Below are positions 1 through 9,394 of a DNA stretch of 64,000 bases, piece by piece. The stretch is from Saprospiraceae bacterium (GTDB taxonomy: Bacteria > Bacteroidota > Bacteroidia > Chitinophagales > Saprospiraceae), in NCBI GenBank assembly GCA_025056735.1, contig JANWVR010000035.1, positions 1 to 64,000 of the forward strand, written 5' to 3'. The position numbers and the translations under genes are program-made. How positions within the stretch are numbered: the stretch's first letter is position 1; every line of letters begins with the position of its first letter. Below the pieces are notes generated by a model, which saw nothing but the letters and a program-made list of their open reading frames with translations, was not told where the DNA came from and made no database searches.

Positions 1-717
1 AGACACGTTTGCATAGCGCCGCACCAACTGATAAGCAAAGCCATTGACCAAACCCGGCTGACCGGCGGTAATCTGGTAAATCTTCTCCTTCACCGCCGCG
101 TCGAACAACTGGCCCGTCTCCACCTCGTGCTGGCCCAGCAGCTCAGACACCTCTTCCCGAGTGAAGTAGGGCAAATCCAGGTTGTCCGCAATGTTGAACG
201 GACTGGCGTTGTCGCTCACCACACCCAAAATGTTCGTTACACCCACCAAAATGACGCTCTTGAGCGAGTGATCCTGGCGCGAGTGGTACAAGTTGCGGAT
301 AGCGTGCAAAAACTGATTAAAAAGCTCCGGATTCAGGCCCTCAATCTCGTCAATGATGAGCACCAAACGCTCCGTTTGCAGCGCATTAAACCAGTTGAAC
401 CACTGCTCCATTGTTTCAAAATCCGGCAGTTCAAGCCGCCACTGGCGATGCGCTTCGTACCGAAAATAATCCATAAGCGCTTTGAAGGTGCTCGTCTTGA
501 AACTCTCCAAATTGATGTGCATCGCCCTGTACCCTTTCGGCTTCAGATGCACCGCCAACTGCCGAAAATACGTACTCTTGCCCGTCTGCCGAGGCGCCCA
601 AATGGTGAAATACCGCTCCTGCTCCACCATGCGCAAGCCCTCCGCTATCTGCGGACGACGCTCAATGGTGTAGTGACGCTCCGGTATGTTCGGGCCTGAT
701 GTGTTGAACTCCCTCAT
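1..717 (-). CDS. AAA-type ATP-binding protein (AAA_35-like), C-terminus outside window
   Basis: An open frame runs from an ATG at 717 to the window edge, giving the first 239 residues. A Walker A motif (APRQTGKST, about residues 42-50) and a Walker B stretch (LVLIIDEIEGL, about 113-123) are visible. A sensor-like segment follows (SVILVGVTN), and then FTREEVSELL, as in the lid of ORC/STAND-like ATPases. The opening, with a conserved RHY followed by a regulatory-looking segment, resembles the AAA-like family PF14516, which is common in Bacteroidota and often ends in a PD-(D/E)XK nuclease-like domain; that part is not in the window. A promoter -7 match (TACCTTTG on the minus strand, 742-735) lies 18 bp before the start. 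Function is unknown. Confidence 0.8.
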   Translation of the reverse strand, partial: MREFNTSGPNIPERHYTIERRPQIAEGLRMVEQERYFTIWAPRQTGKSTYFRQLAVHLKPKGYRAMHINLESFKTSTFKALMDYFRYEAHRQWRLELPDFETMEQWFNWFNALQTERLVLIIDEIEGLNPELFNQFLHAIRNLYHSRQDHSLKSVILVGVTNILGVVSDNASPFNIADNLDLPYFTREEVSELLGQHEVETGQLFDAAVKEKIYQITAGQPGLVNGFAYQLVRRYANVS

Positions 718-895
718 TACACAGCCTTTGCGGCCAAAGGTACAGCAGGGCGGCGAAATCGGATTTTTGAGGCGATACCGCCTGCGGAGATGTTGCCTTA
801 CAGCACTAACTTTGCCACACGATATCGCATTTATGCAAGCCTGTCGCATAGACGCGACGGGCTTTTTTTTCCATCCGACTAATCTCTATGTGTTT

Positions 896-1657
896 ATGGA
901 AAAGACAGTGAAAGAAACGCCGGGTGAAGCGGCGCTGCCCGGCGATGGTGCTGGTGTCTCTGCCAAGGCCAAGCAATGGAAAACCCTGCGCGGCGAAAAT
1001 GCCTGGACGATGTTCAAGGTCATGTCCGAGTTTGTGCAGGGCTTCGAGGTACTCAATCAGGTAGGGCCGTGTATTTCTATTTTTGGCTCGGCGCGCACCA
1101 GGCCAGGCACATTTTACTACGAACTGGCCACCAAAATTGCCATGCGCTTGGTGGAAGAGGGCTACGGCGTCATCACAGGCGGCGGCCCGGGCATCATGGA
1201 AGCGGGCAACAAGGGCGCGTGGATGAAAGGCGGAGTTTCGGTTGGCTTGAACATCAACTTGCCCTTTGAGCAGAGTCATAATCCTTTCATTGCGCCGGCG
1301 CTCAATCTCAAGCACCGCTATTTCTTTGTGCGGAAGGTGATGTTTGTCAAATACGCTCAGGGCTTCGTGGTCATGCCGGGTGGTTTTGGCACGTTGGACG
1401 AGCTGTTCGAAGTGCTCACCTTAGTGCAAACGAAGACCATCACACCGGTGCCCATCGTGCTGGTGGGCACGGAGTTCTGGACGGGGCTGAAAGACTGGAT
1501 GGTTGAAGTCATGCTCGAGCGGCACCACAACATCAGCTCTGAAGACATTGACCTCTTCCACATCACGGACGACGCGGACGACGTAGTCCGCATCATCAAC
1601 GAGTTCTACCAGCGCGACATCGAGCAGCTATCGCCCAACTACTCGCTGGAGCAATGA
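896..1657 (+). CDS. LOG-family (TIGR00730) Rossmann-fold protein
   Basis: This protein of 253 residues belongs to the LOG/lysine-decarboxylase-like family. Members characterised elsewhere are phosphoribohydrolases that release free bases from nucleoside 5'-monophosphates, such as cytokinin riboside monophosphates; others are nucleotide-binding proteins of unknown role. The two signature motifs are present: GGGPGIMEAGNKGA at residues 95-108 and PGGFGTLDE at 161-169. The frame is open back to 686, but the ATG at 896 is preferred because the upstream extension has no family similarity and begins inside the divergent ATPase gene. A TAACTTTG box (807-814) is a candidate -7 element, though no -33 partner is visible at normal spacing. 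The protein is probably cytoplasmic; the substrate cannot be read from sequence. Confidence 0.9.
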   Translation: MEKTVKETPGEAALPGDGAGVSAKAKQWKTLRGENAWTMFKVMSEFVQGFEVLNQVGPCISIFGSARTRPGTFYYELATKIAMRLVEEGYGVITGGGPGIMEAGNKGAWMKGGVSVGLNINLPFEQSHNPFIAPALNLKHRYFFVRKVMFVKYAQGFVVMPGGFGTLDELFEVLTLVQTKTITPVPIVLVGTEFWTGLKDWMVEVMLERHHNISSEDIDLFHITDDADDVVRIINEFYQRDIEQLSPNYSLEQ

Positions 1658-1664
1658 TTTCTTT

Positions 1665-1707
1665 GCAAGGCGTGGCGGCGACTGCTGGAGCCGCCGCCAC
1701 ATCTTGC
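1665..1707. terminator. Long hairpin between convergent genes
   Basis: Arms GCAAG plus GTGGCGGCG (1665-1669, 1672-1680) pair with CGCCGCCAC plus CTTGC (1692-1700, 1703-1707). There is a 2x2 internal loop and an 11-nt apical loop. It sits 8 bp after the LOG-family stop and 11 bp before the stop of the convergent gene. There is no clear U-tract on either strand, so it may be a non-canonical bidirectional terminator or a 3'-end stabiliser. Confidence 0.5.
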
Positions 1708-1717
1708 GAGCGCGGTA

Positions 1718-4102
1718 TCAGCGTGTTTTCACAAAGCGCAGGGCCGTCTGGCGTCCGTCGGTGGTCAGCAGCCGTAGGGTGTAGGCGCCGGGGGGCAGGG
1801 CATGTCCGAGGCGCAGCTCGCCGCTGCCGGCGCCGAGCGGATGTACCTCGATGCGGCGTCCGAGGGCATCGAACACTTCTGCAGTGGTAGCCTCGGCTGT
1901 TAGCCCGTGGTAACGCAGCCAGAAGAACGTGGATGATGGATTAGGCGCTATCTGCCATTCAATTCCATCGGCGGCGCTGGCAGTGGAGACCGTTCCGGGA
2001 ATGACCTCGAAGGCATCTACGGCGGCCTCGACTAAGTGGCCCGGGTTGTCATCGTAGGCGATGAAGTGCACGCGCATGTTGTCAGTCAGGGGCAGGTAGT
2101 TTTTCAGGCGGATTTCGCCCGAGGGGCGCCAGGCGCTCATCGAGGCGGTGTCGGTGCGGATGAGGACGGTCTGGGCGCCGTTGCTAACGCGCACCTCGAA
2201 GCGGTCGTTGGGCGGGGTGTTGCCGCCCCGGTTGTAGAACCAGAAGTGGTACTTGAGCACGGCGTCGGTATAGGCGGCCAGCCGCATGGGAGGCGAGGTC
2301 AGGGTGACGCTGCCGTTGTCCACGTCGTCGTTGCCGGCAGCGCCGCCGGCGTTACCGGTAACATAGCACTCTTCGCCGTTGTCAAAATTCACGTCGGCGC
2401 CCGGGTTAGCGAAGGCGTTTTGGAAGGTGGTGGCTACGGGCACACCGCGTTCCCACAGGCCAGAGGTGGCAGTGGCAGCGGTTGTCCAGCCTAAGTCGAG
2501 TTCAAAGTCGTCGTAGTAGGCCGGTTCTAACTCGATCGTCAGGGGGCCGTCGTCCTCAACGACGGCATTGGCGACGCGATAGCCCCAAGCGCCGACGCGA
2601 TAGTTGCCGCCGCTGATGCAGGAGAGGTCGAAGCGACCGGCGGCGTCGGTTTGCACCGTGTAGGTGTTCACTGGCCCGCGCAGGACGAGACGCTGGTTGG
2701 CTATGGGGGCGCCGGAGCCCTTTTGCACCGTCAGGCCTTGCACATCAAAGGCTGTAGTGGGATTTAAGGTTAGCGTTAATTCGGTTACCTGGCCGGGCTG
2801 GAAGAGCAGATTGACCGTGGCTGTCTGGTATCCGGGTTTGCTGACCTTCACCGTAAAAATGCCGGGCGTGGGTTGTCCGGTTTTGAAGGTGCCGTCAGTG
2901 CGGGTATTTTTGGTGGGTGTTATGAGCGGGCTGAGGATTTTGACTTCGGCATCGGCCAGTGGCTGACCACTGCAGCCGTCGAGGATGCGGCCCTCCAAGT
3001 AACAGGCGCGCTGATAGGTGGGCGTCAGGACGAACAGGCGCCCCGGACCGCTGCCCGGCCCGGTGGACGGGATGTTGGTGGCCACCATATTGCCCGACGG
3101 GAAGAATGGGTATACGCCCCAGCAACCGTCGAAGGTAGGCCCACTGCCGCTGGGCCAGGTATCGTATTGGCCCACGAGCACGAGGTTGTCGGGTTTGTGG
3201 GCATCCACGATGGTTACGCCGTCGGTGTACCAGGAGGTAATGGCGTAGTCGTTGAGGATGTGCGTGTTATGACCAATCGAGCCAAAGCCGTCATTGGTCG
3301 AGTAGCGGTCTAATTCGCGGATGTTGGTTGGGTCACTGACGTCGTAAGCCGTCAGGAAGGAGGGCACGCGCTCATCGGTGGTCAGCACGGTCTTGCGGTC
3401 GCTGAGCATCCAGGAGTTGTGGGCGAAGCGCGAGGGTGTTTCCACAGTGCCCAGTAGTACGGGTTTGGCTTTGTTGCGCATATCCACGACCGACATCAGA
3501 CCGGCGTAGATATGGCAGGCGTAGAGGGTGTCGTTGTCCACATAGCCGTCGTGGATGTAGCCCAAGTCGTCGAATTTGCCTACGTAGGTAGGATTGTACG
3601 GGTCGGCGTTGAGGTCGTGCACGCGCACGCTGCTGAAGTTGCCGCCGTAGGTGTAGAGGAAGCCGCGCGTTTCGTCCACGTGCAGGGCGTGGATGGCACC
3701 CAGTTGGCCCTCAATTTCGCCCGTGCCGGTGTAGGCGTGGTAATCCAGGTTCGGGCTGGGCAACTTACTCAAATCCACAATCTGGACACCGCCGCCGCCT
3801 TCCGTGGTAACATAGGCGTAGTGCCGATAGGTCTTGATTTCGCGCCACAGGTTATTCGGCCCAGGGATCTGCACGATCTGTACTGGCGCGCTGGGGTTGG
3901 TGATGTCCACAATGGACAGGCCACGCGAAGCGCCTACGAGCGCATACTCCCGGCCGTCCTGGGTATAGCCCCAGACGTTGGCCAGCGTTTGGCCCGGATA
4001 GTCGAGGGTAGCGCGGAGTTGGAGGTTGAAATTTTGCGCACAGGCGAGGGCCGGCCCAACGAGCGCGAGCAGCGTCAGACCGCGGTTGAAAAGCCATTTC
4101 AT
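1718..4102 (-). CDS. Choice-of-anchor-B/LVIVD-repeat surface protein with T9SS sorting domain
   Basis: This 794-residue exported protein has a signal peptide at about residues 1-22 (cleavage near LACAQ). Residues about 30-360 form a beta-propeller-like region of LVIVD-type repeats (SRGLSIVDITNPSAPV, GVQIVDLSKL, LMSVVDMRNKAKPV), typical of the choice-of-anchor-B family. Two carboxypeptidase-regulatory-like beta-sandwich segments follow (about 366-450 and 455-520), then a jelly-roll-like region to about 690. From about 715 there is a Por-type sorting domain (WQIAPNPSSTFFWLRYHG, ending GAYTLRLLTTDGRQTALRFVKTR-like). The sorting domain predicts export by the type IX system and attachment to or release from the cell surface. 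No enzymatic residues are recognised. Confidence 0.88.
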   Translation of the reverse strand: MKWLFNRGLTLLALVGPALACAQNFNLQLRATLDYPGQTLANVWGYTQDGREYALVGASRGLSIVDITNPSAPVQIVQIPGPNNLWREIKTYRHYAYVTTEGGGGVQIVDLSKLPSPNLDYHAYTGTGEIEGQLGAIHALHVDETRGFLYTYGGNFSSVRVHDLNADPYNPTYVGKFDDLGYIHDGYVDNDTLYACHIYAGLMSVVDMRNKAKPVLLGTVETPSRFAHNSWMLSDRKTVLTTDERVPSFLTAYDVSDPTNIRELDRYSTNDGFGSIGHNTHILNDYAITSWYTDGVTIVDAHKPDNLVLVGQYDTWPSGSGPTFDGCWGVYPFFPSGNMVATNIPSTGPGSGPGRLFVLTPTYQRACYLEGRILDGCSGQPLADAEVKILSPLITPTKNTRTDGTFKTGQPTPGIFTVKVSKPGYQTATVNLLFQPGQVTELTLTLNPTTAFDVQGLTVQKGSGAPIANQRLVLRGPVNTYTVQTDAAGRFDLSCISGGNYRVGAWGYRVANAVVEDDGPLTIELEPAYYDDFELDLGWTTAATATSGLWERGVPVATTFQNAFANPGADVNFDNGEECYVTGNAGGAAGNDDVDNGSVTLTSPPMRLAAYTDAVLKYHFWFYNRGGNTPPNDRFEVRVSNGAQTVLIRTDTASMSAWRPSGEIRLKNYLPLTDNMRVHFIAYDDNPGHLVEAAVDAFEVIPGTVSTASAADGIEWQIAPNPSSTFFWLRYHGLTAEATTAEVFDALGRRIEVHPLGAGSGELRLGHALPPGAYTLRLLTTDGRQTALRFVKTR

Positions 4103-4357
4103 GAGTAAATTGTGTTTTGTTTGAGCATCGTTGCCTCTTCAAAAAGGCGCGGCGAAAGTAGGCCAGAGCGTTTGCTTCTTCTCAGGTTTTAGACTTTACT
4201 CTTCTCTATAGCCTGCAGGAGCACTTTTCCATTGAACCAAAAATTAAATTTAGCCAATATAAGCAAGCGCGCCGACGTCTGGGTTAGGATGCTATTGAAA
4301 AAAGTCCCGTTTTTTGCCAATGCGGATTTCATTTTCATTCAATCGCAATAAAAACAC

Positions 4358-7096
4358 ATGGAAAAGGCGAAAGAAGAGACGCACAGCATCAGCGCGCAGG
4401 CATGGCATGCCCTGCCTGCTGACGTTGTGCTGGAGCATTGGCAAAGCCATCGCGAAGGGCTGAGCGAGGAGGAGGCGCAGCGGCGGCTAAAGGTGTATGG
4501 CTTGAATGCGTTGCCGGCAGCAAAGCAGCCGACCGTTTGGGAGATTATTTTTCACCAGATCACCAGCCCGCTGATTGTCATCCTGCTTGCGGCTGCAGGC
4601 GTCTCGATACTTGTCGGCGATGTTAGCGATGCTTTTTTTATCTTAGTTGTCATCGCCTTGAACACAGCCCTGGGCGCCTATCAGGAGTACAAGGCGCAAA
4701 AGAGTGCGTCCAGCCTTCAACGCATGTTGCACATACGAGCGCGGGTCAGGCGCAATGGGAGGGTGCGCGAGATAGATGCGGAGGAATTAGTACCGGGTGA
4801 TGTCGTACTCTTAGAGTCGGGCAGTAAAGTGCCTGCCGATATGCGCCTGTTATCCGTGCGTGGGCTTCAGGCCGACGAAAGCTTGTTGACGGGCGAGTCC
4901 ATCACCGTGGAAAAGGACATAGAACCGCAACCCGCAGAAGCATCTTTGGCTGACCGGCACAGCATGGCGTACGCGGGTTCGACGATTACCACCGGCCGCG
5001 GCACGGGCGTGGTGGTAGCCACAGGTATCCGCACGGAGGTGGGCGCCATTGCGCGCAGCGTAGCCGAGTCGGAGTCGGCCAAGCCACCGTTAGTGCTGCG
5101 CATGGAGCGGTTTACCAGGAGTATTACGATATTCATCGTGGCTGTCAGCCTGTTGTTGGCGTTCATCATGCGCACCCAGGGTTACGAGCTGGTTAACATC
5201 TTTTTTTTCGTGGTGGCGTTGGCAGTAGCCTCTATCCCGGAAGGGTTACCTGTGGCCATGACCGTAGCACTTTCGGTGGCCACGCATCGCATGGCGCGCC
5301 GAAACGTGATTGTACGACGCCTGACGGCTGTGGAGAGCTTAGGCAGCTGTACGGTGATTGCCAGCGATAAAACCGGCACGCTTACTGTCAATCAGCAGAC
5401 GGTGCGCGCGGTCTTCCTACCGGACGGCAGACGCTTCAACGTTACAGGAGAAGGATACAACGGCATAGGTAAAATACATCACAATGAGGTGCTTGCAGAC
5501 AAAGAAGTCTTAAAGCCTCTCTTGGAAGCCGCACTGATGGCCAACGAAGCCAGCCTGCAGCCCGTAACGGATGCCCAGTGGGAACACCACGGCGACGCCA
5601 TGGATGTAGCTTTGCTGGCGCTGATCTACAAGGCAGGCATTGTACCTGAGGTATGGAAGGAGGAGTTTGAGGTGGTAGAGGAAATTCCCTATGAGTCGGA
5701 AAACAAATACGCGGCAGCTTTTTACCGAAAGCATGGCAATACCTGGGCGGCCGCCAAAGGCGCTGTAGAAACAATCTTAGACTTTTGTGTGGATGCCGTT
5801 GCCGACGGGCAGCGGCTGCCCTTAGACCGCGCTGCTGTGGAGCAACAGGCCAACGCGATGGCTGCCGAGGGCTTTCGCGTGCTGGCCATTGCCGGCGGCC
5901 CGTGTTCTCTTCTGGACAAGAACAAGCCCTCTGAGGCCCTACAGGAGTTGCATTTTATGGGCTTAGTGGGCTTTATTGACCCACTCCGCCCCGAGGCCAA
6001 GGACGCCGTAGAGCGCTGCCGAAAGGCCGGTGTTCGGGTCATTATGATCACCGGCGACCATCCAGCCACAGCGGAGGCTATCTCCCGGGAATTGGGCCTG
6101 ATCAAGCCTTCGCACACCCATCCTGTGGTAAGTGGTAAGCAACTCAGCGAAGCCGGCAACTCCGACAGCGAGGCCTTTTGCGCTTTAGTGCAAGGTTCGA
6201 ATGTCTTCGCCCGTGTATCGCCGCACCAAAAGCTCCAGATTGTAGATGCCCTCATCCGCAGCGGCGAATTTGTAGCCGTCACAGGCGACGGCGTCAACGA
6301 CACACCCGCTCTGCGGCGAGCCAACATCGGGGTAGCCATGGGTTCGGGCACCGATGCCGCCAAAGAGACGGGAATGATGATTGTTACCGACGACAACTTC
6401 TCCTCCATCGTAGCCGGTGTAGAAGAAGGCCGCTATGCCTACGACAACGTGCGTAAGGTTATTGCCCTGCTGATTGCCACTGGCGCTGCCGAGGTCTTTC
6501 TATTCCTTATGGCTGTGCTGATGCGCTTGCCGGCGCCGATGTTACCGGTGCAGTTGTTGTGGCTCAATCTGGTTACCAACGGCATTCAGGATGTCGCCTT
6601 AGCCTTTGAGGGCGGTGAACCCGGCGCCATGCAACGCCCACCGCGCAAACCCTCTGAGCCTATATTCAATCGCTTGATGATTGGTCAAACAGTGGTGGCA
6701 GGTCTGACTATGGGCCTCGTTTCGCTCATCCTGTGGTATTGGCTTATTCGCATCGTAGGCATGGACGAGGTAGAAGCGCGCAACGACATCCTGCTGCTGT
6801 TCGTGATGCTGGAAAATATGCACGTATTTAACAGCCGCTCAGAACGAACCTCCGCGTTCCGCGTGCCCTTCAGCCGAAATCGGCTGCTTATCCTCAGCGT
6901 GCTGGCTGCCCAGGGACTGCACATTGCGTGCATGCACATCCCTGTCATGCAGCGGGTGCTGAGCATTCGACCCGTCAGCTGGACATACTGGAAACTGTTG
7001 CTCCTCTTAGCAACCTCCGTATTAATTTCCATAGAAATATACAAAATCTGGGTTCGCCGAAGCGAGCGCCGACAGCAGAGGCTTGCCCTCGATTAA
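4358..7096 (+). CDS. P-type cation-transporting ATPase (P2-like)
   Basis: This 912-residue integral membrane pump has all the P-ATPase signatures. They are a cation-ATPase N-domain (about 10-80), the actuator TGES loop (LLTGESITVEKD), PEGLP in M4, the phosphorylation motif DKTGTLT with the aspartate at residue 337, the P-domain TGDGVNDTPAL hinge, and a C-terminal block of helices. The layout is that of P2 (Ca2+/Na+/K+/H+) pumps. The M6 motif reads NLVTNGIQDVALAFE, where SERCA-type calcium pumps have NLVTDG followed by a proline, so the ion cannot be assigned. The gene stands alone. Its TAA stop shares a TTAA tetranucleotide with the stop of the convergent neighbour, so the two frames overlap by 4 bp. 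Confidence 0.9.
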   Translation: MEKAKEETHSISAQAWHALPADVVLEHWQSHREGLSEEEAQRRLKVYGLNALPAAKQPTVWEIIFHQITSPLIVILLAAAGVSILVGDVSDAFFILVVIALNTALGAYQEYKAQKSASSLQRMLHIRARVRRNGRVREIDAEELVPGDVVLLESGSKVPADMRLLSVRGLQADESLLTGESITVEKDIEPQPAEASLADRHSMAYAGSTITTGRGTGVVVATGIRTEVGAIARSVAESESAKPPLVLRMERFTRSITIFIVAVSLLLAFIMRTQGYELVNIFFFVVALAVASIPEGLPVAMTVALSVATHRMARRNVIVRRLTAVESLGSCTVIASDKTGTLTVNQQTVRAVFLPDGRRFNVTGEGYNGIGKIHHNEVLADKEVLKPLLEAALMANEASLQPVTDAQWEHHGDAMDVALLALIYKAGIVPEVWKEEFEVVEEIPYESENKYAAAFYRKHGNTWAAAKGAVETILDFCVDAVADGQRLPLDRAAVEQQANAMAAEGFRVLAIAGGPCSLLDKNKPSEALQELHFMGLVGFIDPLRPEAKDAVERCRKAGVRVIMITGDHPATAEAISRELGLIKPSHTHPVVSGKQLSEAGNSDSEAFCALVQGSNVFARVSPHQKLQIVDALIRSGEFVAVTGDGVNDTPALRRANIGVAMGSGTDAAKETGMMIVTDDNFSSIVAGVEEGRYAYDNVRKVIALLIATGAAEVFLFLMAVLMRLPAPMLPVQLLWLNLVTNGIQDVALAFEGGEPGAMQRPPRKPSEPIFNRLMIGQTVVAGLTMGLVSLILWYWLIRIVGMDEVEARNDILLLFVMLENMHVFNSRSERTSAFRVPFSRNRLLILSVLAAQGLHIACMHIPVMQRVLSIRPVSWTYWKLLLLLATSVLISIEIYKIWVRRSERRQQRLALD

Positions 7097-9138
7097 GGTC
7101 GCTCCACGTGGATACGTCGCACTGCCTGCACATGGCCGGCCCTCAGCCGAAGCACATACAGGCCGGACGGCAATAGGCTGACATCTACCCGTTCGTGCAG
7201 CTGTGGTGCTGCATAAGCCCGACGACTCTGGAGCACTTGTCCCAGCGGCGAGAGCAGTTCGATCCACATCTCCGATACAGCCGGCAGCACGGCCTGTATT
7301 GAGATGTCCGAATACGCCGGGCTGGGAAAGACCTCTACCGGGAAGCTGCCTGTCGGTTCCTCCGCGCTCACGGTGCGCTGCACGGTAGCGGTGCGCACAA
7401 TGCCCGGCAGGCAGGCACTGCGGTCGGCAATGCTAACGGTATAGGTGCCCTGGCTCAGCTGAGTAATGATGGGCGTTTTGGGGCCATGGCTCCAGTAGTA
7501 TTCATACAAGGCTGATGAGTTCAGGTACTGCCCTGAACCGCCTGTGGCCACCACCTGAATAGCGCCGTTCTGACCCGGCGGCACGGTCTCGTTCGTTACC
7601 TGAAGCGTAGCGCCCAGCGGCTCCAGTGGCGGCAGCAACACAATGCGCCGCGAGGCGCCCACATAGAAACACCCACTGCTGTCGGGACGAACATTAAACA
7701 CAAAAGCAGGGCCAGGGCTGATGGGTACGCCACCGCCCAGTACCACCGGCGTCAGATAATAGATGCCAAAGGGAAGGAAACTGCCGTTGTTGCGCAAGCC
7801 CGGCACCGTCAGGGTAGGCGAAAACACCGTGCTGACCACACCTGGAATGTTGCCCGGCCACACCGTGTCTGGTATTGGCTGTGCGCTCAAACACCAGGCT
7901 AAGCCATAGACCTCGCCCTCGGTAGGCAGCGAAAAACTCGCCGTGTCGAGCCGCAGATAATCCCGCAGAAAGGACTGAAAGCACACTAATCCATCGCGCC
8001 CGATGAAGACATTGCCCGCTGCGCCTTTGGCGCACGGCACCTCGCGCAGGCGCGTCACCTGCACACAAAACTCGCCCTGCGCCGGCCCATTTGGCCCACG
8101 GTAGCCGTCTACCATCAGGTAGTAGCGCTGGCCGGGTTCGGTGTGCGCCACAAAGCCTGCTCGCCAGTCCGGGTCGCCCACGGGCGAGCGGTCGTCGTTG
8201 CAAGCCACTAAGGTCAGGTTGCTGCAATTTTCGCCCTCAAAGAGCGCCATTTGGGTATCACCGGGCAGGTCTTGAGCTATGCCCACGTACTTCTGGGCAT
8301 TGCAGGGTACGGTCTGGATATCGTACCGATGCCCATCGCCTGTGAAGGTGAACCACAGCGTGTTGTCCAGAAAATCGGGCTCGTTTGGCGGCGTTTCGGT
8401 CCAGCAAGAAATCTCCGGGTCAGTGGCCGAAACTGAGGCGTTCGTGTTGTCAAAAATGGGAGATGTCTGGGCGATACCGGGTGTCTGGCCAAACAGGTTG
8501 CTGATGTTCACGGCAGTCTGGCAGGAATCCGGGTTCTGCGCCAACACGGTAAAAAGCGCCAGGTCATCTATTTTCCAATGGTATTCGTAGTTGCCGATCC
8601 ATCGGAAGCGCAGCCACACCTGCGGCTGGTCATTGGCCTCGGGCAAGTCGAGTTCGATCCACCCTTCGAAGGGCAAGTTGGCCGGGTGGCCCTCAAAGAG
8701 GGTCTGATACTCAAACGTGTTGCCATTCGTGCTCACGCCCACCTGAGCGCGCGTGCCGGCGGGGCTGAAATAGATGTACTGGGTATAAAAACGCAGACGT
8801 ACCCCTACCCTACCCTGGCAATCGGCTGGGCGATTGATGTTGGTCAGCCAGACGTCGTGCGGCGTGGGGCCGTTGGCGTCGGAATTGAATAGAAAATAGC
8901 CCTTTGCCGCCGTAGGCGCGCCAAAAGGCGCCACCCCTGGCTCCTGATAGCCGTCGGCAGGGTTGCTCGTCCAGACCCACTGCGAAGGGCCGGCATTGAC
9001 GCCACCGTGCGCCCAATGGCTTGTGGCCTGAAACGAGTCGTCGAACGTCTCTGTCCAAAAGGTTTGCGCCGGAGCGCCCGTTACTAAGCAGACCAGGCCA
9101 AGAACCAGGCGCCATTTCCCGAAGTTTCTGTATTTCAT
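7093..9138 (-). CDS. Secreted multidomain protein with T9SS sorting domain
   Basis: This protein has 681 residues. A signal peptide (about 1-24, ending GAPAQ) leads into a jelly-roll/MAM-like segment of about 170 residues (FWTETFDDSF at the start, WKIDDLALF at the end). A beta-rich region follows with LWFTFTGDGHRYDIQT and LMVDGYRG, as in bacterial pre-peptidase C-terminal-like domains. Next comes an SprB-like segment (ATGGSGQYLNSSALYEYYWSHG), and from about residue 601 a Por-type sorting domain (VEVFPSPAYSDISIQA to SGLYVLRLRAG). It is probably a surface adhesin or scaffold exported by T9SS. No catalytic motif is visible. Confidence 0.85.
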   Translation of the reverse strand: MKYRNFGKWRLVLGLVCLVTGAPAQTFWTETFDDSFQATSHWAHGGVNAGPSQWVWTSNPADGYQEPGVAPFGAPTAAKGYFLFNSDANGPTPHDVWLTNINRPADCQGRVGVRLRFYTQYIYFSPAGTRAQVGVSTNGNTFEYQTLFEGHPANLPFEGWIELDLPEANDQPQVWLRFRWIGNYEYHWKIDDLALFTVLAQNPDSCQTAVNISNLFGQTPGIAQTSPIFDNTNASVSATDPEISCWTETPPNEPDFLDNTLWFTFTGDGHRYDIQTVPCNAQKYVGIAQDLPGDTQMALFEGENCSNLTLVACNDDRSPVGDPDWRAGFVAHTEPGQRYYLMVDGYRGPNGPAQGEFCVQVTRLREVPCAKGAAGNVFIGRDGLVCFQSFLRDYLRLDTASFSLPTEGEVYGLAWCLSAQPIPDTVWPGNIPGVVSTVFSPTLTVPGLRNNGSFLPFGIYYLTPVVLGGGVPISPGPAFVFNVRPDSSGCFYVGASRRIVLLPPLEPLGATLQVTNETVPPGQNGAIQVVATGGSGQYLNSSALYEYYWSHGPKTPIITQLSQGTYTVSIADRSACLPGIVRTATVQRTVSAEEPTGSFPVEVFPSPAYSDISIQAVLPAVSEMWIELLSPLGQVLQSRRAYAAPQLHERVDVSLLPSGLYVLRLRAGHVQAVRRIHVERP

Positions 9139-9181
9139 AGACGCGCAGCATTTTTTGCTAAAGGTGTTCTATTGCGCTCCC

Positions 9182-9200
9182 TCGCGCTTCAAAAGCGCGA
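9182..9200. other. Perfect 8-bp hairpin upstream of the secreted-protein gene
   Basis: TCGCGCTT and AAGCGCGA flank a 3-nt loop. It lies 44 bp before the start codon at 9138 on the minus strand and is not followed by a U-tract, so it is more likely an operator or leader hairpin than a terminator. No exact TAnnTTTG box is seen nearby. Confidence 0.3.
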
Positions 9201-9394
9201 AGTTGAACACGAAGATACAGAAGGGGTGGCATTAGCAGATGCTTTGTGCAATAGACCGTTGTGCGGAAAAACTGGAAGGGACGGGCCCAGGGTGAGTTGC
9301 GCCAGGAAAGGCAATACGGTGTAGCCGCCCTGGTGCTCATGCGGATGCACAGGCAGAGGCCGTGCCGGGAAAGCGCACATTCGCTTTTAGTGCG

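Noticed and set aside
686-895. N-terminal extension of the LOG-family protein from an ATG at 686
   Set aside because: It begins inside the divergent ATPase gene, contains no conserved sequence, and the family N-terminus fits the ATG at 896.
2036-2494. Long plus-strand ORFs opposite the anchor-B protein gene
   Set aside because: They are antisense shadows produced by GC-rich third positions of the real minus-strand gene; they lack start context and motifs.
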